Positions 1 through 10,681 of a DNA stretch of 64,000 nt are shown in pieces. The stretch is from NCBI RefSeq assembly GCF_963576675.1, contig NC_088916.1, positions 80,307,501-80,371,500 of the forward strand, in the 5' to 3' direction. The position numbers and the translations under genes were made by a program. How positions within the stretch are numbered: position 1 is the stretch's first letter; each line of letters starts with the position of its first letter. The DNA is from Euphorbia lathyris (Eukaryota > Streptophyta > Magnoliopsida > Malpighiales > Euphorbiaceae). The notes below the pieces were generated by a model. It was not told where the DNA came from. It did no database searches and was given only the letters and a program-made list of their open reading frames with translations.

Positions 1-480
1 GTAAAGAGTAATGAGTGGAGATCCTTCCACTACTTATAGAGTTTTGAGTCATTAATGAACTAGCCGTTTTCATCTTGGGACTTTAATCGACAAAGATTCT
101 GCCATTTATGACAGGTTCGGCGCATGGGTATTCATTATTACTTGCGTTTTCCTAGGTATGATTTGTTACACGTGTCATTGTTTATCGGTGCAAGTGGGCA
201 TTTACTCAGTTTGCCAGAATATGAGTCGTTTATGATACTGAGTATTTAATTCTACGTAGATGGATTTCCTATCTCTTAGTAACTCAACATACGTTCATCA
301 CACAACATGTACATTCACTCAGCATAGGGTGATTACTCAATATGTCTTTCTACTCAGCACGGAATATTTACTCAGCATTTGTATCTACTCAGCATAGACT
401 ATTAAGCTCAATGTGCAGTAGTTACTAGATTGATATCAGTCAGCATGACAATCACTCAACATTTATTCAAATACTTAGAA
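1..480 (-). other. Copia element 3' untranslated region
   Basis: This stretch lies downstream (minus sense) of the Copia RNase H ORF and has no ORF. It is full of the word CTCAGCA or close variants (for example near 315, 350, 372, 390 and 440), the same word seen throughout the element. No polypurine tract or LTR terminus (TGTTG...CAACA) is visible, so the 3' LTR is inferred to lie beyond base 1. Nothing else is recognised. Confidence 0.6.
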
Positions 481-2066
481 TTATTGAAGAGGATTAGACA
501 TACCGATAGCTTCCCTTAGTATGTTAAATTGTTCACGAGCCAATGGCTTGGTGAATATATCTGCAAGCTGTTCATTTGTTGGCACATAGGTCAGCTTGAT
601 CTCACCCTTTAGTACGTGATCTCTGATGAAGTGATGCCTTATGCTGACATGCTTCATCCTGCTGTGTTGAATAGGATTCTTGGATAGATCAATGGCACTT
701 TTGTTGTCACATTTGATCTCTATTGTCTCAGTTCTTACTCCATAATCCTCAAGTTGTTGCTTTATCCACAGGACTTGAGCTACACAGCTTCCAGCAGCAA
801 CGTACTCAGCTTTAGTTGTAGACAGAGCAACTGATGACTGCTTCTTGCTGAACCAAGATACTAGATAGCTTCCAAGGAAATGGCATCCTCCTGAAGTACT
901 CTTACGTTCTAGCTTATCCCGTCCATAGTCAGCATCAGTGTATCCTACGAGTGTGAAGTCATTTGAGGCTGGATACCACAAACCTGCATCAATTGAGCTC
1001 TGCAAATATCTAAAAATTCTTTTTACAGCAATTAAGTGAGATTCCCTTGGGTCAGCTTGATATCTTGCACAATAACATACTGAGTACTGTATATCAGGTC
1101 TACTAGCAGTGAGATAAAGTAAGGAACCTATCATACCTCGATAAAGTTTACTATCTATTGACTTACTTTTCTCATCTTTGCATAGGACAGTATCAGTACC
1201 CATAGGGGTTGATATGGGCTTACAGTCTTCCATATCAAATTTCTTTAACATCTCTTTGGTGTACTTGGACTGACTAATGAAGATGCCGTTCTTACTTTGC
1301 TTAATCTGAAGTCCAAGGAAGAAGCTGAGTTCTCCCATCATAGACATTTCAAACTCAGTCTGCATCTGTTTGCTAAACTCATGACACAAGGATTCGTCAG
1401 TAGCACCAAATATTATGTCATCTACATAGATTTGTGCAAGTAGGGTATGTTTACCCTTTTTCTTAATGAACAAGGTTGTGTCAGCTTTTCCTCTGACATA
1501 ATTCCTGGTTAGCAGGAAGTTGGTCAACTTTCATACCAAGCTCTTGGAGCTTGCTTCAGGCCATATAAGGCCTTCTTGAGTTTATAAACGTGGTTTGGAA
1601 ATTTTGGGTCTTCAAAACCGGGAGGTTGATTAACATATACCTCTTCGTTTATAAAACCATTAAGAAATGCACTTTTAACATCCATCTGATACAATTTAAA
1701 ATTCATGAAACTAGCATATGCACACAATATACGTATAGCTTCTAACCTAGCAACTGGTGTAAAGGTTTCACCATAATCAATGCCCTCTTGCTGACTATAG
1801 CCTTGGGCTACAAGTCGAGCTTTGTTCCTGATTACATTTCCATGCTCATCTAGTTTGTTTCTAAAAACCCACTTAGTTCCTATGGATTTTTGATTCCTAG
1901 GTTTAGGTACTAAATCCCATACCTCATTTCTCGTGAATTGGTCAAGCTCTTCTTGCATAGCATTGATCCAATACTCATCATGCTCAGCATCAGCAAAGTT
2001 CTTTGGTTCATGAACTGATACGAAAGCAACGTTGCTAAGGAATTTTCTAAGCTGGTCTCTAGTCAT
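481..2066 (-). pseudogene. Copia reverse transcriptase and RNase H, frameshifted
   Basis: The RT_Ty1/Copia domain starts in 2066-1524 ([54 protein letters not shown]) and continues after a one-base shift near 1527-1540 in 1527-481, with the catalytic motif YVDDIIFGA. RNase H follows: DADYGRDKLERKSTSGG, SWFSKKQSSVALSTTKAEY, CDNKSAIDLSKNPIQHSR. The ORF ends near 481 with LADIFTKPLAREQF, the usual Copia pol terminus. Homology is beyond doubt; function is lost through the frameshifts. Confidence 0.93.
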
Positions 2067-2082
2067 TACTTTGTTGTTGGCA

Positions 2083-3159
2083 TCATCCAGGATGGATTTT
2101 TCTGAATGTCCTCTTGGAATTTTTTATCTCCTTGGGTAATGTTGAGTTGTTTGGAACAAGTGTTTCTACAATCTCTGCAGGGACAGATTGGTCAGTAAAG
2201 GTAATTTCAGTTTCGATTTTACCTTTGGTCAGTTCTTGTGCTAGTGACTCAGCATGTTCATTCTGGTCAACAGAAGCTGAGTTGGGTTCTTCCTCTGTGT
2301 GTTGAGTTGTTCTTCCTGCAGGGTCAGTTTCATCGAAATCTACATGGACTGACTCTTCTACAACCTGAGTCCTTTTATTATAAATTCTATATGCTTTACT
2401 GTTTGTTGAGTATCCCAAAAAGATCGCTTCGTCAGCTTTGGCATCAAACTTTTCCAGATTATCCTTAGTGTTGAGTATAAAACATTTACACCCAAAGGCA
2501 CGAAAGTATCCAATATTTGGCTTTCGTCCTTTCCAAAGTTCATAAGGAGTTTTCTTTAATATGGGTCTTACCAAGGCCCTATTCAATATATAACATGCTG
2601 TATTGACAGCTTCTCCCTAAAAATACTTTGGAAGCCTATTTTCACTCAGCATTGTCCTAGCAATTTCTGCTATTGTCCTATTCTTCCTTTCAACAACTCC
2701 ATTCTGTTGAGGAGTTCTAGGGGCAGAGAAATTATGGTCAATACCATTAGTTTCACTGAATTCATCAAACAATTGGTTTTTGAATTCTCCACCATTATCA
2801 CTTCTAATATGAGCTACTCTTAGGTCTTTGTCATTTTCAAGCTTTTTGACTAATGTAGTAAACATCTCAAATGTTTCATCTTTGCTACTCAGCAAGATGA
2901 CCCAAGTATACCTAGAGAAATCATCCATAATAACTAAGGAAAATTTCTTACCTCCCATGCTGAGTGGCTGGATAGGTCCGAAAAGATCCAAGTGTAGTAA
3001 TTCCAATGGTCTTTTGGTTGAGACAACCTTTTTGCTATGAAAAGACTTTTTGGTTTGTTTACCTTGCTGACAAGCATTACAAAGTTGATCTTTTTCATAC
3101 TTTAGTTTGGGTAATCCCTCAACTAATTTCTTTCTAGCTAGTTTGACAAGGAGGTCCAT
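2083..3159 (-). pseudogene. Copia integrase, broken by a TAG stop
   Basis: The N-terminal zinc-binding tail LCNACQQGKQTKKSF is followed by the rve core: HLDLFGPIQPLSMGG (first Asp), IRSDNGGEFKN (second Asp) and PQQNGVVERKNRT (Glu), the D,D-35-E triad. A TAG at 2617-2619 splits core from C-terminal region (2083-2586), where KKTPYELWKGRKPNI and GCKCFILNTKDNLEKFD are the typical Copia integrase end. A TGA at 2083 and a frameshift separate it from RT. It would insert cDNA into the genome. Confidence 0.9.
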
Positions 3160-3189
3160 GCTGACATGCCCAAGTCTCCTATGCCATAG

Positions 3190-3609
3190 CTAGGAGTTGT
3201 CCTCTTTTGACACCAAGCATATACTTTTTGAAAATTCTTTTTCCAAACTCAACATGTAAACATTTTCTACACGAGGGGCTGTTAAAATCAAATCATTTGT
3301 TTTTCCCTCGAGTATTTGACACTTAGTATCATCAAATATGACCTTCCTTCCACTCTTGCAAAGCTGAGCTACGCTTAGAAGATTATATTTGAGACCTTTA
3401 ACTAAGGAGACTGACTCAATTTTAGGGTTACCTCCGATAGTTCCTGAGCCAACTATCTTGCCCTTCTTGTTGTCTCCAAAGCTTACACTACCTCCTCGTT
3501 TAAGCTCTAGTGTGATGAACTGAGTTTCATCACCTGTCATGTGTCTTGAGCATGCGCTGTCTATATACCAGAGTTTTGATTTCTCCACGCATGTCAAGCT
3601 GACCTGCAT
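3190..3609 (-). pseudogene. Copia protease and pre-integrase segment
   Basis: It encodes LWYIDSACSRHMTG, the Copia aspartic protease active-site region (Asp-Ser-Ala/Gly; most relatives have DSGCSRHMTG), then GSGTIGG and LKYNLLSVAQLCKSG, the conserved second half and the start of the GAG-pre-integrase domain. It is in the same frame as gag upstream and ends at a TAG (3190-3192). The protease would release the Gag and Pol products. Gly to Ala in the active-site triad may itself impair activity (inference). Confidence 0.86.
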
Positions 3610-3615
3610 TTTAAA

Positions 3616-4065
3616 CTATTCGTTTTTAGGTACCCAATTCTTTTTGGGTCCTTTCTTGTTAGTGTAAACAGGTGCAAAGTCATATTTTAACTTGTGACGA
3701 CATACTTTTGTAGTATGGCCACTTTTACCATAAAAGCCACACATAGTTACCCTTTGAGGGTAATGATGAGTGTGGTCAGCATTGTTGTGCTGAGCATGCC
3801 AGCATACCTTGGTAGTATGACCTTTCTTACCACAAAAGTCACATTGGACAGTCTGTTTGTTATGCCAGCACACAGCTTTTGTGTGTCCTTTCTTCCCACA
3901 ACAACTACATTGAGTAAACTGTTTATGCTGACCAGTACCTGAGTACTCAGCATGGGGTTTATTCTTTGTTGAACCTTTTATTTGGTTCTGTAAAGTTGTG
4001 ACATCCTTTCTAAGTTTCTTTGACTCAGTTTGAACCTCCGTGACAAACTTATGTAAGATTTGCAT
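3616..4065 (-). pseudogene. Copia linker region with three tandem extra CCHC knuckles
   Basis: In the same frame as gag, after the TAG at 4090-4092. It encodes three near-identical knuckles about 24-30 residues apart: CSCCGKKGHTKAVC, CDFCGKKGHTTKVC and CGFYGKSGHTTKVC. The third has lost its second cysteine (Cys to Tyr). The repeats point to internal tandem duplication of one knuckle. Together with the gag knuckle the element has four. A TAG at 3616-3618 separates it from the protease segment. Confidence 0.82.
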
Positions 4066-4089
4066 GTTGGTATGTAAATCTGAGTTGTC

Positions 4090-5406
4090 CTAGAGGAGAT
4101 ATCGGAGGTCACTCAGCTTGACCTCCTCAATCTCGTCGCAGCGCCTGCTGAGTGCCTTAATCTTTTTGTTACACTTCTTAGTTAGTGTATATAAGTCACT
4201 CAGGGCATTTACCATTTCGTTTCTAAGCAAAAGTAAGGATGTTACCTCATTGTTGTTTTCCTCCTGCTCAGAATCTCCAGAGAGGTCAGCTTGCTCAGAT
4301 TGAGATTGGTCAGCTCCATCAACTGCCATGAAGCATATGTTGGCTGTTTCATTTTGCTCAGCTTCAGATGATGTCGACTCATCACTGTCACTCCATGTGG
4401 CCACCATTGCCTTTTTGCTACCATTCTTGTCTTTCTTCAGATTAGGACAACTTGACTTAATATGCCCAGTTTGATGGCACTCATAACATGTGACAAGCTT
4501 GGAGCTGTCCTTTTTGTGTATGGTGTCACTGGACTCAGCTTTATATCTGTCTCCTCTCTTGTATGGCCGCTTACTATTTCTTTCACTTCTTCGGAACAGC
4601 TTTTTCATTTTTCTAGTAAACATGGCCATTTCCTCATCATTAGTTGACTCAGCTTCTGTGGAGTCAGCTTTCATCACTAGTGATTTCTGTTTCTTATCCT
4701 CAGATTTTTCTTTAGCTTCAAAGTTTTTCATGGAAATTTCATGGGTCAGCAAGGAACCGATCAGCTCATCATATTTGTAGGTGGTCAGGTCCTGAGCTTC
4801 CTCTACATCTGTCTTCTTAGCTTGCCAGCTTTTGGGAAGACTTCGTAAGATCTTCTTCACCTGTTCTTCTTCAGTGAAATTCTTACCGAGTCTTTTAAGC
4901 TCATTTATTATGTTGGTGAACCTGGCATTCATTGCTGAGATGTCCTCATTGTCAGTCATCTCGAACAGCTCATACAATCGCATGTGTTGGTTCACTTTGG
5001 ATTCCTTGACCTTGCTGGTGCCTTCATAAGTCACTTCCAGCTTTTTCCAGATTTCCTGTGCTGACTCACAACCTGAAATCTTATTGTATTCTGCAGCATC
5101 TAGAGCACAGTGAAGCATATTGATAGCCGAAGCATTATTTTATAATTTTCTGAGGTCATCCTCTGTCCACTCGGCTTCACTGTTAACAATTTTCTCATTG
5201 TTAACAGTTTTGTATGGCACATGTGGACCTTGAACAATTGCAAGCCATGCACTCATGTTTGTGGCTTGTATAAAGTTCTTCATCCTATTCTTCCAGAATG
5301 TATAATTTGACCCAAAGAATAGGGGAGGTCTAGTGATTGATAATCCCTCAGGGAGTATCTGTGTTGTTTGATTTCCTGGGAGGAAACAAGTGCTATTCTC
5401 ACCCAT
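4090..5406 (-). pseudogene. Copia gag (UBN2 type) with zinc knuckle, one internal stop
   Basis: Nucleocapsid/capsid protein of the Copia element. The start at 5406 opens a typical N terminus with PPLFFGSNYTFWKNRM (a DUF4219-like motif) followed by the UBN2 domain; a CCHC knuckle CYECHQTGHIKSSC lies near 4430-4475. A TAA stop at 5140-5142 interrupts the frame and the same frame resumes at once (Met at 5118), so one gag ORF is broken by a point mutation. It ends at a TAG (4090-4092), after which the frame continues into the additional knuckles. A stretch rich in Ser, Glu and Asp follows the first knuckle. Confidence 0.88.
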
Positions 5407-5454
5407 TTTTAGGGATCAGCTCAAGATTGTTAGATCTTTGAGTAGTGAGCTTAG

Positions 5455-5466
5455 GCTCTGATACCA
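5455..5466 (-). promoter_or_regulatory. Copia tRNA-iMet primer-binding site
   Basis: The minus strand reads TGGTATCAGAGC, the classical complement of the initiator tRNA-Met 3' end used by plant Copia elements. It sits 2 bp inside the LTR end, where minus-strand cDNA synthesis would begin. Confidence 0.9.
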
Positions 5467-5468
5467 CT

Positions 5469-6912
5469 TGTTGGTCCCTAGTAATTAGTTCCAAGGGGGG
5501 GTTAGGAACTAATGTAACTTTTTCAGCTTTTAATTATACTGACTTAAATGTTATATTAAGAGTTTGATAACTCAGCGTGTCGGTCAGCACGGCAGATTAA
5601 TTAGTCAGACAGTTTTAGTTTTATGCTGACTAAGACTGCTTGACCTGAGAGTTGGGAATTGACACTTGAAAGGTCAGCTTCCAACTCAGCACTCTGATTT
5701 ACTCAGTTTCAGTTTTAACAATTTATAAGCTGAGTAAATTTCACAAGCAACACATGCACATATATATATATTGAGAGAAAGAGTTTAGAAGTTACTCAGC
5801 ACGACTTATCCTGGTTCGGCCTCTCTGCCTACGTCCAGTCCCCAGTTCCTCCTGGGATTTTCAATCCAATACTGAGCTCTTTCAAGGTAGAGCACAAACC
5901 CTTTACAAGGCAGTGAGTATGCAAGAGTACGTCCTCTATTCGTCTACTCAGCTCCTACTAAGTACTACAACCCAGCACTTAGATTTTTCTACCACTGAAT
6001 ACTTACAACCAAGTACTCAGCTCAACACTCTCAATATTCCTATTGATCACACACTTGTTCTTTTTCAACTAAAGAACACCTTAGATGATTACAAAACAAT
6101 CAATCTAGCATTTACACAGAGAATAGAAAAGTTGGTGTAAGATCTTTTTGTATTTGAGTGCTTTCAAGATTTTCTCTCTTGTATTTTTCTTTTGATACTC
6201 AGGCAAATGATCCAAGAACTACCATTGTCCTTTTATAGATGAAATTCTGAAGATTGGATCATTTGAGATGATTTAGCCGTTAAGTCCAAAACGGCTCTTT
6301 TAGCAGACAGCTTCTGGTCAGCTTCAGTCTGTTCCGCCATTCCCTTCCTCTGTTTTCTTCAGGCGTCAGGTTTTGTCTTCTTGCATCAGACTTGTCTTTT
6401 TGTGCCAGTTGTCTTTTACCAATAATCCATTGACCCATGATTCTTGGAATTAGTCTTCTTTGTATTTTCGAGGCTTCAATTATTGGTGCAGAAGATTGGC
6501 AGACTTTGTCCTTTAGTAAACGGATCCTTCATACTGTCCTGACTGTCACTCAGCTTCATTCGTTATCTTCGAATGTTCAACTTCCATGCTGAGTTCCTTC
6601 TTAGTCAGCTTCGTTATGTTTGTATAATTCTGAAGGAGTCTTCTAATTTAGTCAGCTTTGTTCTGGCAACTTTGAAGGAAGCTTCTGATGCTAAGTTCCA
6701 CTCCACTCAGCTTCTATTCTTTCATGCTGAGTTCCATTCAACTCAGCTTTTTGGCTTGTGCTGACTTTTGACCTGTCTAACTTTATATATATTTTTGCAC
6801 TCAATTTTGAACAAACACATTAGTACAATTAAATCAAAGCATTTAAATTTAATTGCCTCTTAATCATGGATGATTTTGTCAAATCAAAATCTTGTGGAAA
6901 GGTGTTTCAACA
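5469..6912 (-). repeat. Copia 5' LTR
   Basis: The LTR is bounded on the plus strand by TGTTGGTCCC at 5469 and GTGTTTCAACA ending 6912, giving the usual TG...CA ends within a short inverted repeat TGTTG/CAACA. It abuts the primer-binding site with a 2-bp spacer. Length is about 1.44 kb. A solo LTR at 36070-37408 shares both termini and internal stretches such as 'TTATCCTGGTTCGGCCTCT' and 'AATCAAAGCATTTAAATTTA'. TCAGC/GCTGA words are dense throughout. ORFs inside it are short and look like chance. Confidence 0.88.
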
Positions 6913-8514
6913 GTGTTTTCTTTCGTCTGAAATTATTTGAAGCAGCAATAAAATTGAGTTTTAGCATCAGAGAAATCAAGCAGATGATGATTAAATCCAA
7001 GCAAATGAAACTAGAATATAACTATGCGATAACGAACATATGAATATAACTGTGAAATAACCAACAGATGATGAAGAAGATGTGAAATAATTGCCACTGT
7101 ACTGTGGCTGAACCCTAGATCTAAGAAAAGAAAGTGAATGTGGTAATCGAATAGGACAAGGGGAGAGAAAGCAACTTTAATGGCAGAAATTGGAAGGAGA
7201 GCGAAGTTCCAGATCAATTGTAGTGAAAGAAATAATTTATCCATTAAAAACTCCATTGAATTGAATTAAAATACTTTAATAACAAAAATTGTAAAAAGGG
7301 ATTCAATAAATTACAACCACCAAATTAAGTTAATTAGCAACTATTAATGACCTTAACAGATTAGGATGAAGACGATTGATAAATTAAGAAAGCAAGTAAG
7401 GAAATGAACACCATATTGACGACCGAGAAGGCCATGAAGCGGCAGCAAGATTAGTCGGTCCGATAAATAGAATTAATGAAAGGTTAATATTTATTGATTT
7501 GCTGCTTATTTTATGGAAATATAGAAATTAATTTGGATCCTATGGCTTCGTTTAGAAATGCAAATTACAGGAAAAATGGCTGAACAACCATAGGAAAGAA
7601 GACAATGGAAGAGGAGAGAGAAGGGAGAAGGGAGAAAATGGCTGAGAATAGTGAAGAAGAAGATAATGGAATATAGGGTAATCATTTAGGGTATTTTAGT
7701 CCTTTTACATATAAAAGGTCAATTTTTTACTTTTTGACCGGCCAAAATAATGATGTGGCATGTTGACTTTCCATTGACCGGCCATTTTTACCTGCTATAT
7801 ACCATATTTGGAGGTCACATGTAACGTCGTACATTTTAGTGTGACAAAATGAAGGTTGTACACCAAAATGTGAAATTGGACAAAGGTTGTACACCATTAA
7901 GGAAATTTACCCCCTCTCTCTCCCGAGCCAAAAATTGGATTTATGAAAAATGAACCCGAGAACGTCGAGGAAATCGAATAACTACCGTTCCTTTTTACAC
8001 TAATAGAAATTCGTCTCAAAACTAACCGATCCAATCCATACATAAAAAAAATCATCCAAAATGTGCTAAACGGATGATTCACACCATTCCGTCTAGGCAG
8101 AAACGGATAGTTCATCCGTTTCTACGTAGGCGGAATGGTGTGAATCACCCGTTTAGTACATTTTCAATGATTTTTTTTCCGAATCCGGAGATGAAACTCG
8201 TGTTTTCGATTCAATTTTCAAATAAAAATACTTATCCGGAGAATCATTAGTCTTTTTCCTTTACCGTGTTTAAGTTCCATGAATGTTGTTCGGATTTTTG
8301 AATTTCGAAAAAATTTGAGAGAATTTCAGTTTTTGCGTTTAGAAAATGAAAAGGGTAAAAATGTCCTAGAGGGGGCGGTGATAAGTAATTTTGGAACGGT
8401 AAATAGCAATCCACATTTTTTTATTTAGATATATTAAATTATTGATTTTTTTTATCTCATTAAGTTCTAGCTTGCTAAATTAGTTAGTTGTGAACATCTA
8501 ATTTAGTTAAAAAC
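6913..8514. other. AT-rich intergenic spacer with degenerate element
   Basis: No convincing coding sequence. The segment 7700-7910 has repeated text on 'ttgtacacca' and 'gaccggcc'. The interval 8044-8178 is a strong inverted repeat listed separately. The end near 8370-8425 (GGCGGTGATAAGTAATTTTG, then GGTAAATAGCAATCC) resembles the end of an element at 41990-42420 (GGCGGTAAATAGCAATTC), so 7.9-8.4 kb may be a degenerate copy of the same miniature family. Confidence 0.45.
8058..8164. repeat. 51-bp inverted repeat with 5-bp loop
   Basis: Left arm 8058-8108 and right arm 8114-8164 pair with five mismatches by eye around the loop AGTTC; pairing continues more weakly to about 8044 and 8178. Transcripts from either strand would form a long hairpin. 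It may be the core of a miniature element or a small-RNA source; nothing nearby decides between these. Confidence 0.8.
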
Positions 8515-9993
8515 ATGTTATTCATTTCATATGTGTTTGATGTTATAGTTTTTTTTTATAGAGATAGAAGGAAGTCCTTCTCGGTTCCTTGGAGTATTTG
8601 CAGCATGAATACTGAGCATGGAGGATTGGGTATCAAGGATTTCAAGATCTTCAATATGTCTCTAATATCTAAACTCTGTTGGGACCTGCTGCAGGGTCAG
8701 AGTTTTGTTCTATCCTTGCTAAGAACTCGGTTCTTAGACATATCTGGGCTGGAAAAAAGGTTCATCTCTAACTCCTCCATCTGGATCTCTTTAAGATTTA
8801 TGTTTGGCATTATCAGAAATGATGTTATTTGGTGGTTTGGAGAGGGCTCCAGTCTAAATTTCTGGACGACCAGATTGATCATTCCCTCTATAACCGAGAG
8901 TTGGACATTCCTAGGAAAACTCAGGCTAAGCTCTATAGGCCCTTACACGATTTCAGGAACCATGGCGGCTGGATCAATTTGCACACTCTACCCATTCAAA
9001 TTCAGAACAATATCAGACTTATTGAGAGTTTTGGTGATGCAGACTACTGCATTTGGCAACCTGCGGAATCCGGAATCTTATTGGTGAAGGGGGTATATGC
9101 TAATCTGAAGCAAGGAGAATCCGTTGGTTGGAGCAAGCTCCTATGGAACTCGCTCATTCCCCCCAGGAGGGCATTTACATCATGGATGATTATTCATGGG
9201 AAGCTCGCGGTCCAGGAACACCTGCAACGTCATGGTTTCGCCCTGGCATAGACGTGCGAACTGTGCAAGGAAGCGGGAGAAAGTTTAGAGCATCTATTCT
9301 TTCGATGTCGCACGGCCGATAGACTTTGGAAGATGGTCTGCAGTGAACACTTGGTGAGATATCAGGGTTTTACTGTCAATAATTTCTACAATCAGTTCAG
9401 AGAGGTTCAGCTCAGTTCCAGGCGGAAAAAAATGTGGTTATTCTCGGCTATAACCTGTATCTGGTATATTTGGTACATCCGTAACAGAGCCATCTTTGAC
9501 CAAGATCTCCCTTCAATCCAAATTCTGTGCTACCGTCTACTACTACTAATTAGAGAGGGGTCGTTGAATGTGGCTGCTCGCCCTCGCCCACCTCCTGAAC
9601 CGAATTACAGACTCGTAAGATGGATACCCCCCCAATCAATTGGTGGAAAGTCAATACCGATGGAGCCTATATCTCAGCCGGCAGAGCTGGGGCTGGAGGA
9701 ATATTTAGGAATTACCGAGGATTTGTGACTGGCTGCTTTGCGTCCCCGCTGTCGAACTCAAACGCACAATTAGTCGAGCTGCAGGCAATCATTTTTGCGG
9801 TTAATGCTGCCTGGGAGAGGAACTGGAGAAACCTTTGGATTGAATCTGACTCCACCTATGCTGTCAAGCTCCTTAGCACCTTATCATGGGAGGTTCCCTG
9901 GAGAATCAGGAGGGACTAGTGCAACTGTCTTCTCAAGCTCTCCAGAATGACTTGGAATGCAACGCACATTTATAGGGAAGGCAACCAAGCAGC
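8515..9993 (+). pseudogene. LINE 3' portion: RT end, zf-RVT, RNase H (5' part)
   Basis: Remains of a plant L1-type LINE ORF2. Visible are the RT C-terminal stretch MNTEHGGLGIKDFKIFN, the zf-RVT region (LLWNSLIPPRRAFTSWMI, CELCKEAGESLEHLFFRC) and a plant-LINE RNase H (WWKVNTDGAYISAG, LVELQAIIFAV, LWIESDSTYAVKLL). There is a frameshift near 8830-8870, a TAG at 9249-9251, and another frameshift at a run of seven C near 9630. The RNase H text reaches HIYREGNQAA and stops abruptly at 9993 where the Tat LTR begins; it resumes at 29899. It is truncated at its 5' end. Confidence 0.85.
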
Positions 9994-10437
9994 TGTAGAC
10001 ACCGAGTCGGAGGACCTGTGACGAAAACCTGAAAACAAGACGGTTGAAGCGATTGATTCCGAAAGTTTCAAAAATAATAAAATAAATAAGTTACATTCGG
10101 TCGCTGTTGTCGATCGGATGGCTCGCGAATACTTAGCGGCATGGTACGAGTGCTTAGCGGCGGCCGGTGCACGTTCGACGACAGTCGAACGCCCGCTCGA
10201 TGACGCAAAGCACGCGCTCGACGTCCGTCGGACGCACGCATCCAATCACGAATGGCACGTGCTCGGCATCCGAGCGATGCACGGGCCCGGCGGCGCGGAA
10301 CGCACGCTCGTCGGCCACGAGGTGTGTGCGCTCGGCAGCGCGGAACGCACGTTCGGCGGCCACGACGCGTGGACGCCCGACGGCACGGAACGCGAGCTCG
10401 ACGGCCGCGGGACGTGCGCGGCCGACGGCGCGAGACG

Positions 10438-10640
10438 CACGCCGGCGGCCGTTGGGCGAGCGCCCAACCACGTCGGGCGGACGCCCAACCTTGCGTTGGG
10501 CGGTAGCCCAACGAATGTTGGGCGGCCGCCCAACAATGTTGGGCGGTAGCCCAACGGAGGGTTGGGCGGCCGCCCAACATGCCATGGGCGGCCGCCCAAC
10601 CCCCTTGGGCGACGCCCGATTCTACTCGGGCGTCGTCCAT
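10438..10640. repeat. Array of GTTGGGCGG-type palindromes in LTR U3
   Basis: A chain of imperfect palindromes built on TTGGGCGGCCGCCCAA, TTGGGCGGTAGCCCAA and TTGGGCGAGCGCCCAA, spaced by 3-10 bases. It lies directly upstream of the LTR TATA box. The corresponding 3' LTR array (27358-27533) lacks one unit. The position fits clustered factor-binding sites or a cruciform-prone block controlling transcription (inference). Confidence 0.85.
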
Positions 10641-10646
10641 TTTTCC

Positions 10647-10681
10647 GGGGATCCGTTTGCCTATAAAAGGCACGGATCCCC
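10647..10681 (+). promoter_or_regulatory. LTR core promoter: TATA box in inverted repeat
   Basis: TATA box CTATAAAAGG (10661-10670) is framed by GGGGATCCG upstream and CGGATCCCC downstream, with GCC/GGC next to the box, so the box lies in the loop of an inverted repeat. The 3' LTR copy at 27534-27568 is the same except for one base of the left arm. Transcription of the element would start about 25-35 bp downstream. Confidence 0.75.

Larger units (their letters stand above)
1..6912 (-). mobile_element. Ty1/Copia LTR retrotransposon, partial, degenerate
   Basis: Minus-strand element with, in transcription order, a 5' LTR (5469-6912), a tRNA-Met primer site (5455-5466), gag (5406-4090), extra zinc knuckles, protease, integrase, reverse transcriptase and RNase H (ending 481). 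The domain order PR-INT-RT-RH is that of Ty1/Copia. In-frame stops and two frameshifts break the polyprotein, so it cannot be autonomous as it stands. The 3' LTR is off the window, so the target duplication cannot be tested; the bases next to the LTR at 6913 are GTGTT. A related solo LTR lies at 36070-37408. The gag carries a UBN2-type domain plus a large pol; the sublineage was not assigned. Confidence 0.93.
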
